From: Aporrectodea caliginosa
Lineage: Eukaryota > Annelida > Clitellata > Crassiclitellata > Lumbricidae
Assembly: GCA_020284085.1 (NCBI GenBank)
Contig: JACEVL010000084.1
Location: 880,391-944,390, forward strand
Length of the DNA: 64,000 nt
Reading direction: 5' to 3'
The notes under the pieces were generated by a model, which was not told where the DNA came from, searched no databases, and worked only from the letters and a program-made list of their open reading frames with translations. Numbering within the stretch: the stretch's first letter is position 1; every line of letters starts with the position of its first letter. Shown here piece by piece: positions 1-21,099 of the stretch. The position numbers were made by a program, and so were the translations under genes.

Positions 1-2142
1 TGTATGTGAGCGTATCTGCTTCAAGCTGGCTTTCCACAAGCAGGGCCTAGCCTATAAAACGCATGCAAATTATTTGCCATCATACTTAGTATCCATAGTT
101 ATACGGATAATACGGTTCACCCCGTAGCTGTGTTCGGTTTTCGATCAGCATTTGGAAGTATGTACTATAATTATGTATTAGGAGTCTTCAGGTCACGTAA
201 TATAGCGCATCTTAAATACCTCGCATAAGCGCTGCAAACGTTTTTAAGTTGTTACTGGTACACGTTTCGTCTTTGGCTAGCGTTGATTCACAGTTTCCGG
301 TCTTTCCATCTGAAACTCTCTATCTTCTCATGTTGGCAACAGTATTAGCGAGACGTCTTTCGCTCTAAACTGAACACTTCGGCCTACCTCTTCCAGTCTA
401 CCTTATTCTTGTTCAATGTGCACTTCTGAACTCTTTAAGGAGTGCATTAGCAAACTACAATCGTATTGTATTGTGGATTGTTTGAACATATTAATAAAAG
501 TACTAATGCTATTAGACTTATTTCTGAACTTACATTGATTAAGAACATGAATTACAATTTAAGCGTTCATAGCAATAACCAGATATGTCGACATACCAAT
601 TTTATGCTAAAAAGTATGCTAGCATGCTTCGAATATAGTATTCTATATGCATTGCAAATTTTGGGCAGATCTGATTATTTTGGATAGGCTTTTTGAATAA
701 TATTGTATATCAGCATATTGTATTTTGCAGCCGGCAGTATTTTCAACCATTACTCCATTACAATATCCCAGTATGATAACAAACGTTGTCGTTTTTCTTG
801 CAATCTCTGTATTCAAAATGGTGCAACAATCAGGCTATTTGTCATGCCCGGCATTTTTCGCGATTTTCGTACTGTGTAATAACGACCGTTTGGTGCTAGA
901 ATAAGGTATGTCGACTAACATCAGACGATGTGTGTGGTATTTCAGCTGCTAGAGATCACATTTTGTAATTTGTATACGTAACCTGTTACTGCACCCGAAA
1001 AGTTACCTATGGTCAAGTGTTGTTAATGTCTCTATAACCCGGTATGAAGCAAATTGTCGTGTAAGAAACAATAATGTTATCTTTCACATTGCATCATGTA
1101 ACAATTTAGTCAAAGACAATAATACTTACACGGTGCTTCAAACATCTTGCTGATATGTTGTCAATTGGCTTAGATATAACAGTTTGAAGTATCAGATCTT
1201 TGAAGCCATTTTACCGAGACTCATGAGAGGAGCTAAGAACAAGACAAAGCAAGAACACGGTCGAAGAGAATGGTCTGCAGTGCTTTCGGATTAGTTGTTG
1301 TTTCATAACATAGATGACTATAGCGTCGCCCTCCTCCTTCCTCCAGACTTGGTACTGGCACTACCAGAGTACAAGCGTGTAGTCACGCTTTCTGAATTGA
1401 GGCAAAGAAAGACCAAGAAACTCAAGCCGCTGATTGGAAGTTAGTCTATTCCAAAAAGATAAGCTGACAGCAGCAAAACTTCCTATAGCCTACCTGATCC
1501 CAGTTAAAGGGACCAACGTTGCGGCATTGTGGATTGGGGAAAGTTGTCTACTTGTCTTTACTTTTGTTCTTATGGTGATTCTCGTAGGTTTTCCTTAAAA
1601 TTATAAGAATTATTGTCAGCGAAAAGTTATCAGAAGGACGCGTGATATATTCGCCAGAGGTCGCGTCTCTGTAGACAATGCATGCGACGACACCTATCGT
1701 TGGTTGCGTAGCCATTGGCAACGTCTGAACGTAGAACGATTGCAGTCGTATGGAAGAGTCATCGCGTTTTCGGTCTCGGAGTTTTCAAGTAGGGGTAGTA
1801 AAGACAAGTAGAATTTCGAGAATAAAGGAACAGAACTGCTGGAAATTCTATGCATGAGCTCAAACGAACACAGTTGTAGGTCTACGTAAAACTTTTATTT
1901 TTAAAACTATGTAGGCTGGCTAAATGAGTCGTGTTTGAAATGGAAAGACAGAGCTTATGCGTTGCTATGGAAATTGAATGAAGCTACAGAATCTTGCACG
2001 TTCTGGCGTCTGGTCAGTTGGGTTTCTTAAAGACAGAATTAGCAGACGATCGAAGGCATACGCCGATCGTTGATCTCCTGCAAGGCTAAGGTGAATCATT
2101 CTGTCTCTGGAAGACAACGAGTTCACTTGTGTTGATTTTCAG
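1..2142. other. Upstream non-coding region with LINE debris
   Basis: I see no convincing exon here. A stretch near 340-480 (ctctaaactgaa...) resembles the LINE debris near 42.78 kb, and about 196-240 looks like a worn LINE 3' end. The first exon of the + strand gene that continues at 2143 may lie here, but no start codon with a good donor stands out. Confidence 0.35.
1708..1722 (+). promoter_or_regulatory. RFX/X-box-like site
   Basis: GTAGCC-ATT-GGCAAC fits the relaxed X-box pattern RYYNYY(N1-3)RRNRAC bound by RFX factors, which control many ciliary genes. It lies about 420 bp upstream of the first recognised exon of the following gene. One weak-consensus match can occur by chance. Confidence 0.3.
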
Positions 2143-10827
<8,685 letters not shown>

Positions 10828-11766
10828 TAATATAGACTTTTGTGATATAGACGTTGCTTTTCCGTGCTTAGGCTATTCCATTCAGATGGGCACCAAGTTC
10901 GGAATTTTAACCTAACAATGGCTATTTTCCTTCAGCAAAACATAGGGTTTTAGAATATAGGGTTGCAAATGAACCTATGCACATTCATTTCTTAACTATG
11001 AACGCCTCGCTCTCTAAGCGGTGCGCAATGTCCTTAAATATTCTGTCAAATTTGACTTTTAACGTTAGGAGATGCTAACACCCCCCCACCCACCCCGGAT
11101 ATTCGCATTTCTGTCACTCTGATATATATATATATGGCCTAACATGAACATATTACTGATAAATCACAATGATGTCTGCTCTGCCTTTCACATGACTATC
11201 TTAGCAGTTCAGATGCATTGAGTACGTTTCAAAACGCGTTAAAATACTCAATATTATTGTCATTTATTTTACGCTTTTCAAAACTGTCAGTAATTCCTGT
11301 TCGTATATGAATCTTCACATTCTCGTGTTAGTTAAAGTCTGAAACACATGTAGGCCTACTGTGTGTAAAGTCCTGCAACATTATTAGCCGAATATTGATA
11401 ACGGGTCAGAGGAGAATTCAGCTCAAAAGCTGAGGGAGCTGGCGTGAGACGAATCTCCAGCTGTTCGTGTGAGAAAAGGAAAAACGATAATGATCAGGCG
11501 AAAATGAAGCGAGCGAATTCCACAATATAATGATCGAGGCTAGAAATAAATGCGCAAGCGCGGTGGTGTAGAATTCCACGAATATATATATATATATACA
11601 CTGAATATCGAAACTAAAAATAAGCTGTAAGCATTTAATATAGGCAAACACGTAGATATTAAAAAATGTGCCTGTGAGAAATGCTGCAAAACGGATTAAA
11701 TTATTAGCATCCTGGTTTGATGGGACAGCCAATGAAATTATTAGCATAAGATACATGGAAACTCGA
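10828..11766. other. Intergenic between convergent genes
   Basis: AT-rich sequence with a short (TA)n near 11580 and a C-rich tract near 11080. No supported gene; the 126-codon minus frame at 11418-11798 has no coding character. Confidence 0.4.
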
Positions 11767-11772
11767 TTTATT
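11767..11772 (-). terminator. Candidate polyadenylation signal of the KCNIP-like gene
   Basis: AATAAA on the minus strand, about 240 nt beyond the stop codon at 12015. No closer one was noticed; its use is inferred. Confidence 0.3.
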
Positions 11773-12014
11773 GTTGTTCTGTTTAAAATCGTTGGCAATA
11801 CTTAGGCCTAGACATGCAACATCCATATGAAAATCTACAGTATAAGCTTAGAATATTATCGAATGCGAAAGCGAAGAAACGATTAAACATGACATGCATG
11901 ATTCTACCTACATGTATTAGTAATGGCAAAATGCTCTAATTAAATGCCGAGCAACATTTTCACAGAAAAGGTTTCTAGTTTGACTAGAGCCGTTCGGTTG
12001 ATCGGTAGATGGCG

Positions 12015-13755
12015 TTAGATGATGGAGTCCAACGTTGAAAGAGACTTTAGGATGATTGGATCCTGTAGACAGAAAATGTAACAAACTTTTTCAAGACCTC
12101 ATTTGGGCTACAGATAAGAAGGAATATAGACAACTCGAACTTTTGAATTCGCTTAGGGGCTTACATCAATGGGCTTAACAGCTGAGCGACTTTATGAAGC
12201 CGCCAGGTGGCAAAAACTCTGCCATGTTTGCTGCTGAAAGATGACTGTAGAGAGAGCGCCACTAACCTGTTTGCATGCTTGAATGAAATCTTCCTGAGAA
12301 ATGGTTCCATCACCGTTCAGGTCCAGTTGCTAAACAAACCGCTTCGATGATTAGTCACATTCCAAATAGTCATTCAAATTCGAGACCGAAAACCTAACTA
12401 TTAAGACAATCCTATAAACAGCTAAATGTCTATACAGGCTATAAATATAAATTAAGATCCACAATTATAGGTTATAAAGATAAATTAAGATCTATGAAAC
12501 TAAGATTACCTAAGCCTTCTAAGTTTAGAGAGATTGTTTCATCAAAGGTATACCAGTATAATCTAGTTTTTGTTAGTGGCTTCAAGGCATATTAGATGAA
12601 TCGGTCTAAAATAAAATCGATGCTGTAATTGTAATTGTATACCTGCCCAATTAAATAGCGTCTCTTGAAGAAATCTATCAGAGGCGCTCCCGACCTGACT
12701 GTGCAGTGTAACAGAATACTTATATAGCGCGTCTTAAGAGCCTCTCAGAGAATACAAGACGACGATCGATGACTTGCGAAAGAAGCTTGTATTGCAGGAT
12801 GCATGGAAGCCTGTTCCAGGATGAGAGGCTGATCACCGAGAAGCTTCCAGGTTGCATTGTGGCATGCAATATGGAAAGGGGAACAACTAGATCACCCTGT
12901 GTTGCCGAGCGAAAAGATCTGCTACCAGATAATTATGACATAGAAATGCAAAGCGCTCTAAGGTTATTATAAGATGTAGCGCAATCGGTCTAGGCAGCTA
13001 CGTATGAGCATGGGATCTTAAACTCAATGCGTCGTCGCAAGGGCAGCCAATGCAACTCGTCCCACATGTATGGTTAACTATAATATGCCCAAACTTCGAA
13101 ATCCAGCTAATTGGCCTAGCTGCAGCGTTTGAAACGGATCGAATTTGACTGATCGGAGAAAGAGGGATGCCCACATAAATGGAATTACTCTAACCCACCC
13201 TATAATAGTGCATGTAAGAATGCGGGGGTTAGGATAGAAGCAGCTTTAAGCAGACAGCGAATGGCTTATAGTGCGGATCTGGGGTAGATGATATATTATA
13301 CGACCTCGCTGATAAAGCATATTCGACATATTGTCCTCAGTTGTATGAGTTGCAAATACCCAGTTTCATTTACAGTTTAAAATAAAACAGGATTAAATTA
13401 GAGTGCCCACAATACGAAACTGTTTATAAGTGTATTTATAAATTGTATTTATAAATTTATAAAGCGCCCAGGGTTGCGCCTCTGGTGGTTAGTGCGCTGG
13501 ACGATCAATCAAGACGATGGAGTTCAAATCCTCGCCAGGGCAGAATTTCTCTAAGATTTCTTCTCCATCTACGACTCCTATATAGCCAACTCAGCCATAA
13601 TGAGTACGTTGACCGTATACTGTCAGTTGGGAGATGAGGATGCAAGGGAGAGGACGGGCCACCTGCTCTTATATGCCGATGCTACGAAAATGAAGTCAAT
13701 AACACTTCATACTCATAGTTGCATGTCAGGCTAGCTTTAGGCACTGTTCGTCGTC

Positions 13756-13827
<72 letters not shown>

Positions 13828-16800
13828 TCTTCTTCTTCTTCTTCTTCTTCTTCTTTATCCTTTTTCTAAGTCAATTGAAAATGAAAGCACAAATTGTCTG
13901 GATAACCTTAAAAATAGCATTGGTGTGATAATCCATGGAATCATTCACGGAGGATTTTCCCGTCAGATCGTAGATGGAGGTAATGACTGTCTTCAGTTCA
14001 TCCTTCGTGACCTCACCGTCACGGTTGACGTCATAAAGGGCGTAGATCCACTTCAGCTTATCCATGACAGTTCCTCTGGCCATCTCGGCAGTGCATGCCA
14101 CCAATTGCTGCGGCAGGAATTATTCAAATAGTGTCATTCATTCCCAGTGTCAGAATATTCAGAAAATATTCAACAGGAAAAAATAATAATTTATTAATTC
14201 CTAAAAAATGTATGACTATAAATACATCTTCAGCATCGAGTCTATGTCTATGCTTTTGTATAGCGCATTTTGGGTAGGCCTACTCTCTAAACTTTCATAT
14301 GCTTTCATATGCTCCCGAATTGATTACTGTAATTCTCTTCTAAGGTTCGTCTTTCACCTCTTCAGTCGGTCCTAAATGCTGCCGCCAGATTAGTAGCACG
14401 CCTACCACGGTACTCTCACATTTCTACTTTCATTTTTGAACAACTGCACTGGCTTCCTCTCTCTCTGCTCGCATTAAATTCAAAATCCTCATATTAGTCT
14501 TCAAGGCACAAAGTGGTCTTGCCCCAAAATATTTAGCTGATGTTTTACTCCGGCCTCTTTCAGCCTCCTCCCATCGACCACTACGCTCATCACAGGGCTT
14601 ATTCTAACGTGCAGCCAGACACAAAGTGTGCAGTTGGGAAAGAAATTTGTGCCGTTAAAAATCAGATTTTGTGCAGTTATTTTTTGTAGACCTAATTGTA
14701 TAAACCAACAGCCCCAGACCCAGTGACAATTTGTGTGAAAGAAATGAGGCACGAATAGTTACTTAAATTAAATGAGAGGCTTCCGACAATTTTCTTCTGG
14801 AAAAAAGAAAAAAACGGGAAATCAAAAAAGTCATGAAAAATTTTGGTGGAACTAAGAAAAAAAGTTTGCTAGAAACTCTCGTTACTACCCCCCCTCGAAA
14901 AATTCTTGCTTGCTAAAGTATCGTTACTACCCCCCTCGAAAAAGTCTTTGAAAACTCTTGTTACTACCCCCTCGAAAATTCTTGGGAAACTATTGTTACT
15001 ACCCCCTCGAGAAAATTGCCCGGTTGTCAACTCTTTCAAATATGTCGGGGATTACCCCACCACCCCGACAGCAAGCAAGGGGAGTAGATTAAACACTGCG
15101 CACACGAACCCCTAGTTACGCCACTGCCCAGACCTCCCAATTCGGCCCTCATGTGCAGTTAATAAAATTCCTTAGAATAAGCCCTGGCTCATCAAACAGA
15201 CTTGAACTTCTAGTCCTCAGTGTAGAACAGCTATGGCTCAGTCCCGGTCCTTTACCACAATTGGTCCCTCTCTTTGGAATGCGCTGTCTCCATCTACTCG
15301 CTCTCGAATTCTAGCTAGTAATCTCTCTTCCACCTTTGCTTTTCTCAAAACCTTTTTCTTCTCTTTGGCCTTGCGCACTGGGAGCGCGCGCTTTATAAAT
15401 GTTTGAATACAATACAATACAATTCAAAATAAATGTTAGTTCACATCTCTGCGTTTTTGGTAAGTAGGCGATTAGGTGAAAAGTACAGAGTTGTTATCAA
15501 TAGTAACCAATTCTGGAACTGACTCTAATCTAATCTAATCTTTGAACTTATAATTATATCGCCATAATCAGGCATCGCTGGTGAGTAAGAACAATAAGCC
15601 TACTCTGAAACTGCAGTCAGGGATCAGTCCTCTCAAAAGCCAGAAATTGTAGGCTTATGGTATGGTGTTAGAAAAAAAATACCTAACACTGTATAAAAAT
15701 TTTTTTCGCGAAGTCTAACATCCGCCCAGATTAGGTTAAGAATATAACTATGCAACAGCGAAACAACGTCTGTTCACCTCGAAAGTGACTGACCCCGATT
15801 CATCCGAATCTACCATTCTGTAGACGAGTTCCGCATATGACCTCGAATCTGCAAAACAGACAGACCGATCTACTCTTCATCCTCATTCCTCTAATGTAAT
15901 GTAACGTAACCTGGCATTATCATAGAGTCTTTTCAGTAAGGCGCCAATCTATACGATCTTGAAGGTCGTAACAAACGACGAATTAAAACGCAGGTGAATG
16001 ATGCTCAACTGGGTCTTATTACTACAATAGTAACTAATTATCCTACTACAATAGCTGCCAATTATAATTATTTGTGGACATAATTGCATGCAGTGTTACG
16101 ATCGAGACAGTTTTTGCTCGATTTAAAATGAGAAAATTGAGCAAAAGGCTTTTGCAGCAGTTGAGAGTCTTACCTCCATATGGAAATAGCTGAGAAAAGA
16201 TTTGTTTCAACGTGTCTTCCGTAAGGTATCCATCGGGGCATTCCTGGAACAGATACAGCAAATCTGGATATTATAGTTATGAACCAGCGAAACAGCTGAA
16301 ACAGTCGCCGCAAGCAGTCGCACCTTATTTGAATGTTGCAGCTGGACATTGTATCTATAAAGACACCAGGCCCTGTTAAACTTCCGCACTTAGCTTTCCC
16401 CAGTGTGATCGTCCTTTTAAGTTTAAAAGGGCGGGGACAGATGAACAGTATGTTGCGTGGACAGGTAAGACAGGTGAGCAGTGACGACTTTGCTAATTAT
16501 TTGAAGACCATTTGCTTACTGATAACTTTTTATTCTCTAACAACATTTAGCTTAACGCATTCAGTGCTTTTATGAGATGTTTAAAGACGTTACATCGAGT
16601 GTCATTGAATAGATGGCGGACTAGTGGGTATAAAGAGGGAATCCTCTGGAGTACGGAATGCAACGTAACTGAATGCAAGAGTGCATAAGTAGAAAATATG
16701 CTATTCTTCCATTCACCCAGCGCTTGTGATGGAGCTGATAGAAAGTGTGCATAGAACTAAATGTTAGATGGTATTCACTGGAACTGAATGGCTAAGTCCA

Positions 16801-17966
16801 GAAGAGAGAGAATTAAGAACTCCGTTTTTAGTGATTGATCACTTAATTAAGAAAGTCCAATAATTTGTTAACGCCATAATTTCTGTGTTTAATTTCTTCT
16901 ACAGTTAACTATTAATCGAGTAAGCTATAAGTGTATATAATTTAGAAATGTTCAAGTTAAAGATTACTATTTTTAATGTGTACATATAATTTCTGTGAAC
17001 ACTTGACCTGCTTGAATCCTCTGTATAGGGTTCGTAGTTCAGAAGGCGTGTATCCACTGCTTCGGCTGAGACTTTCGATGTCGTCCAGATGAGGTCTCCA
17101 CGGCTGTTTCCTCTCCTCGCGATGTCCACCAAAATGCAGAGCTGGAATACAGTCAACTCATTCAGTCGTCGAGGTATAAAGGCTAGCTTACGTAAAGCAA
17201 AGTGAACAGGTACGTGAAAAGGTCATCCACCACTCGCCGTTGTGAGGTCTTAATTAACATTGGGTATGTATGAAATGGGGTGGGAAGCGTCTCTAAAAGC
17301 CTCTGCCACCCAAATGTCCACCACGCCACCTTCACGTGGTACCCCTGTTGGAAACAAAGTGCGTGGTACGACCGATCGCCGGTATATGCGAGCCCAGAGA
17401 CAAGGAGTCGGAAGGACGGAGATGAAGGACATCGACGCTCGGAGATGGTGTCTCGCTAAAACACCGAGAGGAAGGCAACGGGAAACCAGTCTCTAATTAT
17501 CCATCAAGAAACACTTGCAATGACGAGGTGCTACAGCTTGGTTGATGGGCAGCTTGGCTGAGGGACAGGCTAAAAAGTCAGGTCTTGGGGGACTAGTTCT
17601 GGGATCACTTACAATCATTCAGGGGGCAGGGTCGGGCGGGTGACATGCTGGGCCCTCGCACGACTTCATGCAGCGAGTTGGGGAGGGGGCACAGCCGGAG
17701 GGGAGTGGCGCATTGGAGGTTATAGAACCTGCCGAAGGGCAGAGAACTTAAAGAAGAAGAAGAAGATGTATCTATATATACACATCTCCCACATAGTGAC
17801 GTCCAGTAAAGTTATCTATTTTCCAGATGCTGACGCCATGATTGTGTATGCGTCTATCTTCTGCATACCGACATCCCAGGTATGTAAGTATATTTTTACC
17901 TCGTCCCAACACGGACGCCCTCTTCTTCTTTGACTTCCCAGACATAGGCTTCGTTACAGCATACAT
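12015..17966 (-). CDS. KCNIP-like: KCNIP-like neuronal calcium sensor (complete, 7 coding exons)
   Basis: Minus-strand exons 17966-17900, 17141-17008, 16243-16174, 15848-15778, 14107-13907, 12329-12267 and 12062-12015 join in phase to 217 residues. KCNIP proteins are cytosolic EF-hand subunits that bind the N-terminus of Kv4 potassium channels. The N-terminus is basic (KSKKKRASVL). LYRGFKQECPDGYLTEDTLK is the NCS-family signature with a degenerate EF1. EF2 loop is 104-115 (DSDESGSVTFEQ), EF3 140-151 (DVNRDGEVTKDE), EF4 184-195 (DLNGDGTISQED). The C-terminus DPIILKSLSTLDSII aligns with the KCNIP end DENIMRSMQLFENVI. Length and exon breaks before EF4 and before the C-terminal tail fit the family. 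Oddities: EF2 position 12 is Gln, made across an intron, and EF4 position 12 is Asp, so EF3 looks the most canonical. There is no N-terminal MGxxxS myristoylation site. Recoverin-like sensors are less likely because of the C-terminus. Confidence 0.85.
13471..13690 (+). mobile_element. tRNA-derived SINE
   Basis: Box A-like TGGTTAGTGCGC (13486-13497) and box B-like gagttcaaatcc (13520-13531) have pol III spacing, followed by an unrelated body. It does not fold as a functional tRNA. Lies in a KCNIP-like intron. Confidence 0.55.
13758..13860. repeat. (CAT)n-(CTT)n microsatellite
   Basis: Long CAT trinucleotide run followed by CTT/TTC repeats. The Ser/Phe homopolymer frame across it is an artefact. 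Confidence 0.9.
14593..15186. mobile_element. hAT-like non-autonomous element (outer of a nested pair)
   Basis: Perfect 15-bp inverted ends (cagggcttattctaa at 14593-14607 and its complement at 15172-15186) are bounded by an exact 8-bp duplication gctcatca (14585-14592, 15187-15194). An 8-bp duplication with CAGGG ends fits hAT. Without the inner element it would be about 180 bp, with no coding sequence. Confidence 0.85.
14721..15126. mobile_element. hAT-like element nested inside another hAT-like element
   Basis: Starts cagtgacaatttg and ends ctagttacgccactg. It is flanked by the exact 8-bp duplication cccagacc (14713-14720, 15127-15134). The right end matches the common hAT end CAGTGGCGTAACTAG read in reverse; the left end shares only the outer bases. 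The body holds about four copies of gttactacccc(c)ctcgaaaa (14880-15010), also seen in complement at 51.5-51.7 kb. Confidence 0.8.
17250..17770 (+). mobile_element. Possible retroelement 3' part with (AGA)n tail
   Basis: An open frame ending at about 17496 (TDRRYMRAQRQGVGRTEMKD, GRQRETSL) is followed by a G-rich stretch, then 'gttatagaacctgccgaagg' and a (AGAAGA)n tail at 17750-17766. Such tails end several LINE families. There is no diagnostic domain; a degenerate intronic repeat is equally possible. Confidence 0.3.
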
Positions 17967-18394
17967 GGCTACTTTCCCCAACTGTAAGTATACAATGCTG
18001 AAATACTTTAAAGTACTTTAGACGATTGCTCCTGCTGCAGGCAACACACGATAGACACGAAGAGCACTGGACGAAGAACAGCCTATACTGCGCTGCATAA
18101 GGACTGGACAGAAGAACAACTGTTGTGTTTAAATATCTTAGTCGTTGACGCATCTTTCGCGGCCAATGAGAAAGGCGTTTCGTGATCAGGTGGCCAGTGT
18201 AGCTGACCACGAGCCAGAAGGGACACAAAGGCAACAGAAGAGGTTGCTTAATTGGGACTTACAGATATGGACGAGGGTTAAAGACGAACCGTCTAGGACT
18301 ATATGCTGGGCCGAAAGAAATTTATCATTTAGAGTTTATCTATATGCATATGCATCTCCGTAGACCTACGGACTTGTGTCTATCTATATATATA

Positions 18395-18467
<73 letters not shown>

Positions 18468-18824
18468 AATACAGCACATGTTGACTACGCAGCAATAATA
18501 TTAAATGGCTGGAAGTGAACATGCATATGTGTAGATTTTTCCTATTCCAAGACCTGCTGAACGACTGATCGGGAAATGGAGAACGTGGCATTAGAGCAGA
18601 GGGCACATCTGCAGCCATTGCAATGGTCCCTCAGGAACAGACGCAATCCAAAAGAATCACAAATTCTCGCACCTGCCATTGCTATTCACTGAACCTTAGA
18701 ATCGTAGATATTCAATATTCACTATAGCATCCAAAAGTGCATGCGAGTACATGCAATTCTACAGTCATGCAAACAATCCAGGAAACGAGTCTATATTAAT
18801 AGACACAGAAGATAAAATTAGGGC

Positions 18825-18856
<32 letters not shown>

Positions 18857-19020
18857 TTTTTTTTTTTTTAATTTATCGAACGGTTACGTCTTTTCCAAAT
18901 CTAATATAACAAATTATTATTATTATTATTATTTTGCTCTGAGGGTACTTCATTCCCCCAGGGTCTGAGTTTAAAATTGATTATTTCTGGTATAAAATCT
19001 TATGCACCCAATATGGACCT
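17967..19020. other. Upstream of the KCNIP-like gene
   Basis: Upstream of the start codon at 17966 there is a possible splice acceptor (cttacag, about 17984), so an untranslated exon may exist further right. A (TA)n tract and TTA repeats follow. No other gene seen. Confidence 0.35.
18382..18464. repeat. (TA)n microsatellite
   Basis: Nearly pure TA dinucleotide run of about 80 bp with minor interruptions at the left end. Confidence 0.9.
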
Positions 19021-19024
19021 CTGC

Positions 19025-19125
19025 AATTATTCATTCATTTCGAAGAATTTATATAGCGCATTTCAGAGATATCTACTCAGAGGCGCTCTCTGCGCTAGCC
19101 TATACATGATGTTAAATGTAATTAC
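19025..19125 (-). mobile_element. CR1/L2-like LINE 3' end (minus)
   Basis: Shows 'ttcattcatttcg', 'atttatatagcgca' and 'actcagaggcgctc', the complement of the family's 3' terminus, with the short repeat tail on the left. Confidence 0.6.
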
Positions 19126-19129
19126 GAAC

Positions 19130-20190
19130 CAATATATTACACCAGTTAGCTAAAAAATGCACAGTAAGCTAGAAGAGTCACCAGTGGCGGGCCCACGCAC
19201 ACACGTGGAACCAACTAATGGATTCCCATCGAAAGCTGACAGATGGCATGGATGTTCAGAGTCTCTGAACCAAGTTTCGTCGTTAGAGTAGAGCAGCCAC
19301 AGGTGACAGCGTTCGCACACACGATGACGCTGCCGACGAGCAGTCCCTCACTGGTAGAAGATGAGGCACGTCCGGCTATGCGTCGAGGCACAAGGAGTAC
19401 GCTGAAAAAGGCATTCGTCGTGTGTCGGTCGGTAGATTGAAGCACCTTCCATGACTGAAGGTCGAGGTCACTTAAAATGGTCCACGTCGGTCGTCCTCCA
19501 CCAAGACGAAAACACTCGGCTACAAGCGGCGTACACGGTCCATATGGCTCAGGCGTTCAGAAGGCTCATTATGTAATGTAATGTAAATCTTCGTCAGCGC
19601 CCACAAAAGCAACGTCAGGGAGACCAGCTTATTCACCGGCGCTATATCAAATCAAGGACTCCTCTGTTCGTTTAGGTGCCAGGTCAAAATCCGGGGAGGT
19701 CAAGCCGAGGAGACAGCATGGTGCTACGGTTTCAATCGGTGATGATGGTGGTCGTGTGGTGGCGCAGGAGTAGAATCAGGATAGCATTAGTGTCTGAAGT
19801 CCTGCAGTTTAGCATAGAATCTAAACATGTGACGCTAAATGTGAAGCATATCGGCCTAGGTAGGCCTACCGAAAACGTAATAAGGCACACTGACCATCAT
19901 TCTGCATGCTTTCCTAGATTTGAAAAGTATAAACAATAAACTTTCGTTTTTTTTCTTTTGTCTAAGTTTCTTTGCAACACGCCCTTGCTGTTAATTTATC
20001 TAAGCGAATTATAGATAGACATTCAGTAGCCTACTTGATTTTTAGACGAATTACTTTGGCGGAGTTACCTTTGTCTCTTTCACTACAGCTATCTCGATTG
20101 GTTGTCATTTGGCCAGGTTAGTTTTGCCTAGATCTGCGAATGGACCTTGCTTCGTTCGCAAGAGAGTTAACTGAAACTGGTAACTGGGAA
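19130..20190. other. Intergenic with an unexplained GC-rich stretch
   Basis: 19200-19450 is GC-rich and open on both strands (plus MAWMFRVSEPSFVV; minus CGCSTLTTKLGSETLNIHA). I recognise no domain and see no clear exon boundaries. 19565-19650 repeats the LINE-like 3' block of 8262-8345. Confidence 0.3.
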
Positions 20191-20284
20191 TGGAAAATAA
20201 AAATGACGCGAAGAAGAAGTGTGAGAAGGGGACATTGAGAAGATCAGGAGGGAGACAAGAAGAAGAAAATCAAGGAGAACAAAA

Positions 20285-20348
20285 CAATGACGACGACGAC
20301 GGTGATGATGACGACGATTACGACGATGATGAGGAGGATGTTGATGAC

Positions 20349-20394
<46 letters not shown>

Positions 20395-20395
20395 G
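20285..20395. repeat. (GAT/GAC)n microsatellite
   Basis: Trinucleotide run giving poly-Asp in one frame and poly-Ile in the complement. It sits about 550 bp upstream of the promoter of the next gene. Not coding. Confidence 0.85.
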
Positions 20396-20719
20396 AGCCT
20401 AACTTATTCGTATAATTAATGCTAAAATTTTCCGATAAGCTATAGAAGGTCAAACCACCTGTCTGAATAGTTTCCTGCTACTTAAAAATGATTTCCAAGA
20501 TGATGCAATGCCTAGAATTATTACCTTACGTTACACTTGCAAGAACTGCTTCCAACGACCTTCGTCGCATCGCGTGTTGCTCGACTTCGAACCGGAAAGA
20601 AATATTTCAGGGCGATCTCATCATCGGCCGCAGTCAACCGATCCAAGGAGCAGTCGACCGATCGTCTACTTGCCCCAGCGCTCGGCAAGTCACGACAGGC
20701 GACCGCAAATAGTGCCAGA

Positions 20720-20945
20720 CCAATCGGAAATGACGTCAGTGAAGGACCGGAAACAGACGAAGAATCCCAGCTTCGACGAGATCCTCCTACCCCTCGGTGA
20801 AATTGCTGCTCAGCCGATTACCGATCCTTTCCTCGCTTTGTTCGGTCATCAACTATATGTCAGAGTTTTTCATCTAATTGAGGGAATTTGCGTCCAGACA
20901 CGCATTCAGGCGGTTATTTCGATGTCAGCTGAGGTGTATATAAAG
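20720..20945 (+). promoter_or_regulatory. Candidate promoter: CCAAT box, CRE, TATA box
   Basis: CCAATCGG (20720-20727), palindromic CRE TGACGTCA (20731-20738) and TATATAAAG (20937-20945) come in this order. About 77 bp downstream of the TATA box lies a donor (gtttcag|gtatgc, 21022/21023), matching a short untranslated first exon of about 20968-21022. Function is inferred from motif order and from the secreted-protein gene that follows. Confidence 0.5.
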
Positions 20946-21099
20946 GCTGAAGAAAGTCTCAGAGGTACAGACTCGACAACGAAGACCTGAGAAGAATTCA
21001 CCTCCAGTCATCAAGGTTTCAGGTATGCTTCTACTTTCTCGGTTATACAGTATGTGCATCAAATCTACCACTAGCAGACATACTTGGCATTTAGGTGGT

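Larger units (their letters stand above)
14285..15424 (+). mobile_element. CR1/L2-like LINE C-terminal fragment, split by a hAT insertion
   Basis: 14285-14592 reads as the LINE C-terminal region (EQLHWLPLSARIKFKILILV, APKYLADVL) and 15187-15424 continues it (GSSNRLELLV, TIGPSLWNALSPSTRS). It closes with 'gggagcgcgcgctttataaa' and an (AATAC)n tail. The reading is split cleanly by the insertion at 14593-15186. Frameshifts make it non-functional. Confidence 0.75.

Noticed and set aside
12769..12972. 67-codon plus ORF
   Set aside because: Intronic, next to a worn LINE 3' end (about 12655-12745); no domain or splice signals.
20190..20396. Acidic poly-Asp ORF with ATG
   Set aside because: The only strong feature is the GAT array; no splice or family support.
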